Shown here piece by piece: positions 42,978 to 51,600 of a DNA stretch of 58,129 nt. A program made the translations under genes and the position numbers. This DNA comes from an uncultured Lachnospiraceae bacterium. GTDB taxonomy: Bacteria; Bacillota; Clostridia; Lachnospirales; Lachnospiraceae. The DNA is taken from contig OMZG01000014.1 of the NCBI GenBank assembly GCA_900315505.1, forward strand, positions 1 to 58,129, written 5' to 3'. The stretch's first letter is position 1. Every line of letters begins with the position of its first letter. Under the pieces are notes generated by a model, which saw only the letters and a program-made list of their open reading frames with translations, was not told the origin of the DNA and made no database searches.

Positions 42978-43532
42978 ATGGACAAAAGATTAGACGAATT
43001 CAAGGACAAAATGCAGAAGTCTTATGAGGCTCTGCTCAAGGATTATGCAGCAATCCGTGCAGGAAGAGCTAATCCACATATCTTAGATAAGATTACAGTT
43101 GACTATTACGGAGCACCTACTCCGATACAGCAGGTTGCCAATGTCAATGTTCCTGAGGCCAGAATGATCCAGATCACTCCGTGGGAGTCTTCAATGCTCA
43201 AGGAGATCGGGAAGGCCATTATGGTATCAGATATCGGCATCAATCCAACCAATGATGGTAAGTCGATCAGGCTTGTCTTCCCTGACCTCACAGAGGAGCG
43301 CCGCAAGGAGCTCTCAAAGGAAGTCAAGAAAATCGGCGAGTCAGGCAAGGTCGCTGTAAGAAATATCCGCCGTGATGCGAACGATTTCGTAAAGAAGACC
43401 GGAAAGGCCGAGGACTTATCCGAGGATGAGACCAAGGATCTCGAGGATCAGATCCAGAAGCTTACGGATGAGTATATCAGGAAGATTGATGGTGCGATCG
43501 ATGACAAGACCAAGGAGATAATGACAGTTTAA
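42978..43532 (+). CDS. frr: Ribosome recycling factor
   Basis: Frr splits post-termination ribosomes with EF-G. The 184-residue product matches the family in length and motifs: IRAGRANPHILDKITVDYYG, then PWESSMLKEIGKAIMVSDIG and RNIRRDANDFVKK. It starts 14 bases after the pyrH stop. Its stop codon lies inside the first heptad repeat unit. Confidence 0.98.
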   Translation: MDKRLDEFKDKMQKSYEALLKDYAAIRAGRANPHILDKITVDYYGAPTPIQQVANVNVPEARMIQITPWESSMLKEIGKAIMVSDIGINPTNDGKSIRLVFPDLTEERRKELSKEVKKIGESGKVAVRNIRRDANDFVKKTGKAEDLSEDETKDLEDQIQKLTDEYIRKIDGAIDDKTKEIMTV

Positions 43533-43617
43533 AGTTTATAGTCTGAGGTTTGGCATATTTAAGCCATAAGATCATGCTTATGAATTGCAGAAATTCTGAC
43601 TTAAGACTTTCAACTTC
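43526..43617. repeat. Heptad repeat array, frr-uppS gap
   Basis: Left arm AGTTTAA (43526-43532, holding the frr stop TAA), AGTTTAT, AGTCTGA, GGTTTGG (to 43553). Right arm TGACTTA, AGACTTT, CAACTTC (43597-43617). The units keep 7-base phase and the arms are partly complementary. The copies are more degraded than in the rseP-ispG array. Confidence 0.7.
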
Positions 43618-43626
43618 AAATAGTAA

Positions 43627-43662
43627 GGCTGTGGTGAGGTGAACCATCACAGCCATTTTTTA
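43627..43662 (+). terminator. Terminator-like hairpin directly before uppS
   Basis: GGCTGTGGTG (43627-43636) pairs with CATCACAGCC (43645-43654, one G-U) around an 8-base loop, then A and six T (43656-43661). It ends 7 bases before the uppS ATG. The only good SD-like sequence, GAGGTGA, lies inside its loop and stem. Confidence 0.75.
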
Positions 43663-43668
43663 TAAGAT

Positions 43669-44370
43669 ATGGAAGAAAATTTACTGCCTGTCCCGACTCA
43701 TGTCGCCATCATTCTCGATGGCAACGGTCGCTGGGCAAAGGCTAAAGGGATGCCGCGTACATACGGGCATATAGAGGGTGCGAAGAGAGTTGAACCGATC
43801 ACTAAAGCAGCAAAGGCCCTGGGAATCAGATACCTTTCTCTGTATGCCTTTTCCACGGAGAACTGGAACCGTCCGAAGGATGAGGTCTCTACTCTGATGA
43901 AGCTTCTTGCGAAATATATGAAGATCTGCCAGAGGCTATGTCTTCAGGAGGGCATAAGAGCCCGGATCATTGGTGATAAGTCAGGACTTCCGGATGCGCT
44001 TCTTAAGGAAGCTAATGAGCTTGAAGAGGCGACTAAGGATAATACAGGCATGTGCCTGTGCATCTGCATCAATTATGGCAGCCGTGATGAAATGGTGCGT
44101 GCCATGAGACGGATGTATGCGGATGTGGATGATCCTTCTGAGATTACTGAGGAGCGGTTTTGCTCATACCTGGATACTGCTGATATCCCGGACCCGGATC
44201 TCCTTATCAGGACGAGTGGTGAGCAGAGACTCTCGAATTTCCTGCTCTGGCAGCTGGCGTACGCGGAGTTCTATTTCACACCGGTTGACTGGCCGGATTT
44301 CACGGAGGAAGAGCTGAAGAAGGCTGTTGATACATACAGGCATAGAAACCGCCGTTATGGCAAGGTATGA
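43669..44370 (+). CDS. uppS: Undecaprenyl diphosphate synthase
   Basis: UppS makes the C55 lipid carrier for cell-wall synthesis. The 233-residue cis-prenyltransferase has the catalytic Asp17 in ILDGNGRWAKAKG, LYAFSTENWNRP, and the C-terminal LLIRTSGEQRLSNFLLWQLA. An in-frame TAA at 43663-43665 fixes ATG 43669 as the only start that keeps the N-terminus, yet no SD precedes it and a terminator hairpin ends 7 bases upstream. Confidence 0.95.
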   Translation: MEENLLPVPTHVAIILDGNGRWAKAKGMPRTYGHIEGAKRVEPITKAAKALGIRYLSLYAFSTENWNRPKDEVSTLMKLLAKYMKICQRLCLQEGIRARIIGDKSGLPDALLKEANELEEATKDNTGMCLCICINYGSRDEMVRAMRRMYADVDDPSEITEERFCSYLDTADIPDPDLLIRTSGEQRLSNFLLWQLAYAEFYFTPVDWPDFTEEELKKAVDTYRHRNRRYGKV

Positions 44371-44405
44371 TCAGATATCCGTGTAAGATAAGAAAGGTTT
44401 GTTTT

Positions 44406-45227
44406 ATGTTTAGAACAAGATTACTGAGCGGGATTGTACTTGTAATCCTGGCACTTCTATTCATCGTGACAGGCGGTACAGTATTGCTTATCTCAACCTG
44501 TGCCATTTCACTTATCGGACTCTTTGAGTATTATAGAGCACTCGGGCTTCACAAGGAGCCTGCTGCCTGGTGCGGATATATTTTCACCATCGTTTACTAC
44601 TGGGCGCTTAGGATCAACAATCCAGTAGAAGGAAAGACCCTAGTACCGATAGTGATGCTTATAGTATTTCTGCTTATTGCGATACTTTTCTTCTATGTGT
44701 TCTCATATCCAAAGCTTCTGGTTGAGCAGATTGCAGAGCTTTTCTTCGGACCTCTGTATGTGTCTGTGATGCTTTCATACATCTATCAGGCACGGATCTA
44801 CACTCATGGCAAGTATCTGGTATGGCTTATCTTCCTTACAGCATGGGGCTGCGATACCTGTGCATACTGTGCAGGAAGACTGTTTGGTAAGCACAAGATG
44901 AGTCCGATGCTGTCTCCGAAGAAGACCGTAGAGGGTGGAATCGGTGGTGTCTTAGGCGCATTCCTGTTAAATCTCATCTACATGATGATATTCAGGGATA
45001 AGCTGATATATCTGGGAACTAAGGGTATTATAATTCTAAGCCTCCTGTCATGCATAGGCGCACTCATTTCAATGGTCGGAGACCTTGCGGCCTCTGCCAT
45101 CAAGAGAAATGTCGATATCAAGGACTACGGAAAGCTGATACCTGGACATGGTGGCATTCTCGACAGATTCGATTCAGTGCTTATCACAGCACCGGTCATC
45201 TATTATATGATAACATTTATGATATAA
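44406..45227 (+). CDS. cdsA: Phosphatidate cytidylyltransferase
   Basis: CdsA makes CDP-diacylglycerol, the precursor of membrane phospholipids. The 273-residue protein has about seven or eight membrane helices. The family signature near its end is MVGDLAASAIKRNVDIKDYG, then KLIPGHGGILDRFDS. An upstream ATG at 44367 overlaps the uppS stop, but ATG 44406 has AGAAAGG 8 bases before it and gives the usual N-terminus, so it is preferred. Confidence 0.95.
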   Translation: MFRTRLLSGIVLVILALLFIVTGGTVLLISTCAISLIGLFEYYRALGLHKEPAAWCGYIFTIVYYWALRINNPVEGKTLVPIVMLIVFLLIAILFFYVFSYPKLLVEQIAELFFGPLYVSVMLSYIYQARIYTHGKYLVWLIFLTAWGCDTCAYCAGRLFGKHKMSPMLSPKKTVEGGIGGVLGAFLLNLIYMMIFRDKLIYLGTKGIIILSLLSCIGALISMVGDLAASAIKRNVDIKDYGKLIPGHGGILDRFDSVLITAPVIYYMITFMI

Positions 45228-45237
45228 GGAAATAGGT

Positions 45238-46392
45238 ATGAAAAAATTAGCAATCATCGGTTCGACCGGTTCTATAGGTACTCAGGCACTTGAGGTTGTG
45301 GACCAGATGTCTGATATAAAAGTCACGGCAATGGCATGTGGCAGGAACAGAGATCTGCTCTTAAAGCAGGCTCGTAAGTATATGCCGCACCTCATTTCAT
45401 GTGAGCGTGAAGAAGATGCGAGGTGGCTGGCTGAAGATCTTAAGGAACTGCCAATTGACGTCATGTATGGAGATGCAGGACTAAAGGCTGTAGCAGAGGA
45501 TTCAGAATCAGATCTGCTTCTTAATGCAATTGTAGGCATGAGAGGAATCAAGCCTACTGTATATGCAATAAAGAAGGGCAAGGATATAGCTCTCGCAAAT
45601 AAGGAGACTCTTGTCGCAGCCGGACAGATCATAATGCCTATGGCAAAGGAAAATGGTGTGAAGATCCTGCCTGTGGATTCTGAGCATTCAGCTATTTTCC
45701 AGAGCATCAAGGGGAATAAGTCGGAAGAGATCAGGCGAATACTTCTTACTGCATCAGGCGGCCCCTTCCGTGGAATGAGCTATGAGGAGCTTGAAAAAGT
45801 GACTCTTGATGATGCACTTCACAATCCGAACTGGTCAATGGGCAAAAAGGTCACTATCGATTCAGCATCAATGGTGAATAAAGGACTTGAAGTAATGGAA
45901 GCTCACTGGCTCTTTGATGTGCCGGTGAACCGTATCCAGGTGCTGGTGCATCCGGAGAGCATCCTTCATTCAGCAGTAGAATTCGATGATGGTGCAATAA
46001 TAGGTCAGATGGGAGTGCCGGATATGAAGATTCCTATCCATTATGCACTTACATATCCGAGAAGAGCAGAGCTTGACGTGGAGCCGCTTGATCTGTTTGA
46101 GGTCGGCACACTGCATTTCTATCATCCAGATATGGAGACATTTTTCGGACTGCAGCTGGCCTTTGATGCAAGTATCACAGGCGGCAATATGCCATGCGTA
46201 TACAATGCAGCCAATGAAGAGGCAGTAAAGGCTTTTCTTGAAGGCAGGATAAAATTCATAGAGATTCCGATGCTTATACAGCAGGCAATGATGGAATCAG
46301 ACTATGATGAATCACCTGCTCTGGATGATATATTAGCTACAGGAGAAGATACAAAGAAGCTGGTTGAGCATCTGATAACTCAGAACTCATAA
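45238..46392 (+). CDS. dxr: 1-Deoxy-D-xylulose 5-phosphate reductoisomerase
   Basis: DXR is the second enzyme of the non-mevalonate isoprenoid pathway, which also feeds UppS. The 384-residue protein has the NADPH site IGSTGSIGTQALEVV at its start, ALANKETLVAAGQIIM, the metal/substrate site PVDSEHSAIFQ and the loop region NWSMGKKVTIDSA. Its last residues (ITQNS) and its stop codon are encoded by heptad repeat units. Confidence 0.97.
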   Translation: MKKLAIIGSTGSIGTQALEVVDQMSDIKVTAMACGRNRDLLLKQARKYMPHLISCEREEDARWLAEDLKELPIDVMYGDAGLKAVAEDSESDLLLNAIVGMRGIKPTVYAIKKGKDIALANKETLVAAGQIIMPMAKENGVKILPVDSEHSAIFQSIKGNKSEEIRRILLTASGGPFRGMSYEELEKVTLDDALHNPNWSMGKKVTIDSASMVNKGLEVMEAHWLFDVPVNRIQVLVHPESILHSAVEFDDGAIIGQMGVPDMKIPIHYALTYPRRAELDVEPLDLFEVGTLHFYHPDMETFFGLQLAFDASITGGNMPCVYNAANEEAVKAFLEGRIKFIEIPMLIQQAMMESDYDESPALDDILATGEDTKKLVEHLITQNS

Positions 46393-46410
46393 CTCATAAC
46401 TTTGAACTAA
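46376..46410. repeat. Heptad repeats overlapping the 3' end of dxr
   Basis: Five units in phase: TAACTCA, GAACTCA, TAACTCA, TAACTTT, GAACTAA. The first two code the last residues of DXR and the third begins with its TAA stop. Only the right-arm orientation is present. The rseP ATG follows two bases later with no SD. Confidence 0.85.
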
Positions 46411-46412
46411 CT

Positions 46413-47453
46413 ATGAATATAATAATAGCAATCCTGATATTCGGGTTTATAATAATATTTCATGAACTGGGTCATTTCTCAGTTGCCAAGGCATGCGGTG
46501 TAAGAGTCAATGAATTCACCCTGGGTCTTGGACCAACAATAGTATCTTTTGGAAAAGGTGAGACGAAGTACTGTCTCAAGCTGCTTCCATTCGGCGGCAG
46601 CTGTGTCATGGAAGGCGAGGATGGAGAGAGTGACGATGAGAGAGCATTCAATCACAAGCCTCTCTGGCAGAGGTTCCTGATAGTCTTTGCAGGACCATTT
46701 TTCAATTTCCTCCTGGCATTTATTCTGTCTCTCATCATGATAGGATCTGCCGGTTATTATGCTCCGACAGTTGCCGAGACGACACCTGGATATCCTGCAG
46801 AAGCCGCAGGAATACAGGCTGGAGATGAGATTACTGCAATAAATGGTTATCCGATTCACTTCTATAATGAGATAAGCATTTATACTTTTTTTCATAAGAA
46901 AAAAAGCTATAATGTAAAGTATAAGCGTGATGGAAAGACATATAAGACGAAGCTGACGCCAAAGTACGATAAAGAGTCAGAGAGGTATCTGCTAGGGGTA
47001 CGAGGGGCTTCAGGGCGGACGCATCCCGGAGCAGGCGGAACCATTGCATACAGTTTCCATGAGATCAAGTACCAGATATATGTGGTGCTTGAAAGCCTGA
47101 AGGAGCTGTTCCTCGGTCACGTAAGCATCAATGATATGTCCGGACCGGTCGGAATAGTCAAGACCATAGGAGACACATACAATCAGTCACTTGCAGATGG
47201 TGCCTACTATGTTGTGATGAATATGATCAACATCACGATACTTCTGACTGCGAACCTGGGAGTCATGAACCTGCTCCCATTCCCGGCACTTGACGGAGGA
47301 CGTCTTCTGATCTTCATCATCGAGGGAATCACGAGAAAGAAGATACCGGAGAAGGTCGAGGGTTATATCAATGCAGTCGGGTTTGTGCTGCTTATGATAC
47401 TGATGGTAGTGATAATGGGTAATGATATTAGAAAGTTAATAGTTAAGAGTTGA
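46413..47453 (+). CDS. rseP: Site-2 intramembrane metalloprotease RseP
   Basis: RseP cuts membrane-spanning regulators such as anti-sigma factors. The 346-residue protein has the zinc motif HELGH at 17-21 in its first membrane helix, one PDZ domain (about 115-185), and the third zinc ligand in LPFPALDGGRLL. The last residues (KLIVKS) and the stop are made from heptad repeat units. No SD is visible before the ATG; the preceding bases are repeats. Confidence 0.95.
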   Translation: MNIIIAILIFGFIIIFHELGHFSVAKACGVRVNEFTLGLGPTIVSFGKGETKYCLKLLPFGGSCVMEGEDGESDDERAFNHKPLWQRFLIVFAGPFFNFLLAFILSLIMIGSAGYYAPTVAETTPGYPAEAAGIQAGDEITAINGYPIHFYNEISIYTFFHKKKSYNVKYKRDGKTYKTKLTPKYDKESERYLLGVRGASGRTHPGAGGTIAYSFHEIKYQIYVVLESLKELFLGHVSINDMSGPVGIVKTIGDTYNQSLADGAYYVVMNMINITILLTANLGVMNLLPFPALDGGRLLIFIIEGITRKKIPEKVEGYINAVGFVLLMILMVVIMGNDIRKLIVKS

Positions 47454-47572
47454 GAGTTAATAGTTAAGAGTTAAAAGTTATTATCATATAACTCATAACT
47501 CATAACTCATAACTTATAACTTATAACTCAGAACTCATAACTCAGAACTTACAACTAAGAACATACAAATAC
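47434..47572. repeat. Long heptad repeat palindrome, rseP-ispG gap
   Basis: Left arm of seven units (AGTTAAT, AGTTAAG, AGTTGAG, AGTTAAT, AGTTAAG, AGTTAAA, AGTTATT; 47434-47482), spacer ATCATA, right arm of about twelve units from 47489 (three TAACTCA, two TAACTTA, then TAACTCA, GAACTCA, TAACTCA, GAACTTA, CAACTAA, GAACATA, CAAATAC). The left arm begins inside rseP and includes its TGA stop. The arms are complementary for about 45 bases. Confidence 0.92.
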
Positions 47573-47573
47573 A

Positions 47574-48647
47574 ATGAACAGAATGCATACAAAAGAAGTA
47601 CGTATAGGAGACAGGGTTATCGGTGGTGATAACCCTGTTCTTATACAATCTATGACAAATACTAAGACAGAAGATATAGACGCAACTGTAGCACAGATTC
47701 TCGAGCTGGAGAAGGCAGGCTGTGATATCATCCGCTGTACGGCACCTACAATGGAAGCTGCTAAGGCTATCAGAGAGATAAAGAAGAGGATACACATTCC
47801 GCTTGTAGCTGACATACATTTCGATTACAGGCTTGCCATTGCTGCAATAGAGAACGGTGCTGACAAGATCCGTATCAATCCTGGAAATATAGGAAGCAGG
47901 GATAGAGTAAAGGCCGTAGTAGATGCTGCAAGAGAGCGCAATATTCCTATAAGGGTTGGTGTCAATTCCGGTTCTCTTGAAAAGGATCTGCTGGAGAAAT
48001 ATGGCGGAGTGACTCCTGAAGCTCTTGTGGAGAGTGCTCTGAAAGAGGCTGCAATCATAGAGGACATGGGTTATGAGAATCTTGTGATCTCTATCAAGTC
48101 ATCAGATGTCATGACCTGTGTGAAGGCTCATGAGCTGATTTCTACAAGGACTGATCATCCGCTTCATGTAGGAATCACAGAAGCAGGTACTCTGAGACGA
48201 GGTCTCATCAAGTCATCAGCAGGTCTTGCCATGATACTTTCTCAGGGGATAGGAGATACTATCCGCCTATCTCTTACAGCAGACCCTGTAGAAGAAGTAT
48301 ATGCGGCAAAAGAGATACTGAAGACTCTGGGACTGCGCAAGGGTGGTATAGAGATAGTATCATGTCCTACCTGTGGCCGTACTCAGATAGATCTGATAGG
48401 ACTGGCAGAACAGGTAGAAAAGGTTGTTTCTGAGTTCGATGACCTGAATATCAAGATTGCAGTAATGGGCTGTGTGGTAAATGGCCCGGGAGAAGCCAAA
48501 GAAGCTGATATCGGAATAGCCGGCGGTGATGGTGTCGGTCTTCTGATACGAAAGGGTGAGATTGTGAAAAAGCTGCCTGAGAATGAACTTCTCGGTGCAT
48601 TGAAGGATGAATTGACAAGGATGAAAAATGGGTCGGAAATTCTTTGA
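47574..48647 (+). CDS. ispG: 4-Hydroxy-3-methylbut-2-en-1-yl diphosphate synthase (flavodoxin/ferredoxin)
   Basis: IspG is an iron-sulfur enzyme late in the non-mevalonate isoprenoid pathway. The 357-residue protein is the short, Firmicute-type form. It has PVLIQSMTNTKTEDIDATVA near the start, a TIM-barrel core, and cluster Cys in CPTCGRTQID and MGCVVNGPGEA. The start is ATG 47574 or ATG 47583; neither has an SD, because the upstream bases are heptad repeats. It overlaps polC by 20 bases. Confidence 0.95.
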   Translation: MNRMHTKEVRIGDRVIGGDNPVLIQSMTNTKTEDIDATVAQILELEKAGCDIIRCTAPTMEAAKAIREIKKRIHIPLVADIHFDYRLAIAAIENGADKIRINPGNIGSRDRVKAVVDAARERNIPIRVGVNSGSLEKDLLEKYGGVTPEALVESALKEAAIIEDMGYENLVISIKSSDVMTCVKAHELISTRTDHPLHVGITEAGTLRRGLIKSSAGLAMILSQGIGDTIRLSLTADPVEEVYAAKEILKTLGLRKGGIEIVSCPTCGRTQIDLIGLAEQVEKVVSEFDDLNIKIAVMGCVVNGPGEAKEADIGIAGGDGVGLLIRKGEIVKKLPENELLGALKDELTRMKNGSEIL

Positions 48648-51600
48648 TGTCTTCGGAAAATTAAAGAGTGATGATAAGTCTAATTTTGTGCTGGAGAGCT
48701 GTGATATTGACAAGCTTTCGACAACGAAGGATCATTCTGTCCTCAGGGTATATCTGCGCTCACAGGCGCTGATTCCGAAGCGTACGATATGGAAGCTTGA
48801 GGATCGAATAAAGGATGTATATTTCCATGAGAAGCCGGTAAGAATCAATATCATAGAATCATTCGACCTGTCTGCCGGAAACTATTCTCCTGAAGAGCTT
48901 TTTAACGAATACAGGGACAGCATTCTCGAAGAGATCCATAAATATTCTCCGGTACTTTTCCAGGTGCTTGAGAGAAGCAAGTTCGAATTCAACGGAGACC
49001 ATCTGACGATAAAGATAGAGGATGAGCTTCTCTGTCACGAGGAGGATGAAGAGCTCGTACTGATAATGGACAGGATCCTCTGTGACAGACTCGGCCTTAA
49101 GCTTATAATAGATACAGAGTACACCAGGGCCGGTTCTCATGATCAGATGAAGAAGGAAAATGAGGCCAGAATCCTTCATGAGGTAGAGCAGATCGAAAGG
49201 AACGCTGCGAAAGCAGCCGCCAGTGCTTCAGATGAAAAGACTGATGATAAGGCTGTGTCGGATAAGCCTGCTGCCACAGAAGAGAGGAATACAGAGGATA
49301 AGAAAAAGAAGGAGCCTTTCGAAAAGAAAGTATATCTGACCCGTTCAAAGAATCCTGACATGATATATGGCCGGGACTTCGATGATGAGCTCATAGATAT
49401 AAGGGATATTACCGGGGAACTAGGTGATGTCACTATTCACGGACAGATCTTCGAGGCAGACAGCAGGGAACTCCGCAATGGCAAGATACTGTATATGTTT
49501 GCAGTCACAGACTTCAGCGATTCAATAAAGGTCAAGATGTTCCTCGGCAAGGAACAGTTTGATATGCTGACAGAGCGGGTGAAGAACGGAGCATTCATAA
49601 AGCTTATGGGACGTGCTGCCGAGGATTCCTTTGATCATGAGGTATCTATCAGTCAGGTCAGAGGGATCATGCAGATAAATGATTTCCGTGTCAGAAGGAT
49701 GGACAATGCAGTTCATAAGAGGGTCGAGCTGCATTGCCATACCAAGATGAGCGACATGGATGGTGTGAGTGATGTGGCCGATATAATAAAGCAGGCCATG
49801 AGCTGGGGGCACAAGGCCATAGCCATTACAGATCACGGAGTAGTGCAGTCATTCCCTGATGCAGCATCTGTAGTAAAGGGCCATGATGATTTCAAGATCA
49901 TATATGGATGTGAGATTTATCTGGTAGATGATACGAAGACCATCGTCACTAATGTAAAGGACCAGACATTTGATGATACCTTTGTAGTATTTGATATAGA
50001 GACCACGGGACTTTCAGCAGAAAAATGTGACATCATAGAGATCGGTGCCGTAAAGGTAAAGGGCGGACAGATCCTTGACAGATTCTCAGAATTTGTAAAT
50101 CCGCACAAACCAATTCCATACAGGATTACAGAGCTCACCAGTATCACTGATGCACAGGTAGCTGATGCGCCTGGAATTGATGTGATCCTTCCGAAGTTCA
50201 GGAAATTCTGTGAAGGCTGCGTGCTTGTCGCCCATAATGCCGATTTCGACTGCAGCTTCATTCATAATAAGGCCCGTGACATGGGAATAGACTGGGATTT
50301 CACCTTTGCAGACACGATGCCGATGTCAAGATACCTGATCCCTGGTATCGGAAAGCTGACACTTGACAATGTAGCAAAGGCTCTCAATGTCCATCTGGGC
50401 CATCATCACAGAGCAGTGGATGATGCAGAATGTACGGCGCTTATTTTCATAGAGCTGTGCAAGAGGCTTGATGAAAAGGAAATACATACTCTTAAGGAGC
50501 TGAACGATGCCGGTAAGATGGATGCTGAGGCCATAATGAAGGCCAAGCCATATCACTGCATAGTTCTCGCCAAGAATGATGTCGGCAGGATCAATCTGTA
50601 CAGACTCGTATCACTCTCACATCTCAAATACTACAGGAGATACCCGAGAGTGCCGAAGAGCGAAGTCATAAAGCACAGGGAAGGCCTTATCATTGGCTCA
50701 GCCTGTGAGGCAGGCGAGCTGTATCAGGCTGTCATGCTTGGTAAAGAGCAGGAGATCATTTCGAGGATAGTCCAGTTCTATGATTACCTCGAGATACAGC
50801 CGAATGGAAACAATGAGTTCCTTCTTCATGATGAAAAGAGTGGTATCACTTCAGAAGAAGGCCTGAATGAGATAAATAAAAGGATAGTAGCCCTCGGCGA
50901 GGAATTTGACAAGCCGGTATGCGCCACCTGCGATGTTCATTTCCTGAATCCCGAGGATGAGGTTTACAGACGTATCATCCAGAACGAGAAGGAAATGAAG
51001 GGGGCAGACCATCAGCCACCTCTGTATCTGCATACCACTGATGAGATGCTTGAAGAGTTTTCATACCTCGGAGATAAGAAGGCGAGGGAGGTCGTAATCG
51101 ACAATCCTAACAGGATCGCTGATATGGTAGATGTCATCCGGCCTACGCGGCCTGATAAATGTCCTCCCGTAATTGAGAATTCTGATGAGACACTTAGAAA
51201 AATCTGCTACACAAAGGCCCATGAGATGTACGGGCCCAATCTCCCGGAGCAGGTATCCGCAAGGCTTGAAAGAGAGCTGAATTCGATTATTTCGAATGGA
51301 TATGCGGTAATGTATATCATAGCCCAGAAACTCGTATGGAAGTCTGTAGAAGACGGATATCTGGTAGGAAGCCGTGGATCAGTTGGTTCCTCATTCGTAG
51401 CTACAATGGCAGGTATTACAGAGGTTAACCCTCTTCCTCCGCACTACCTGTGTCCGAAGTGCCACTATGTGGACTTTGATTCACCTGAGGTAAAGGCCTT
51501 TGCAGGGAATTCAGGCTGTGATATGCCTGATAAGATCTGTCCTGTATGCGGACATGAGCTTACGAAGCAGGGATTTGATATTCCGTTTGAGACCTTCCTC

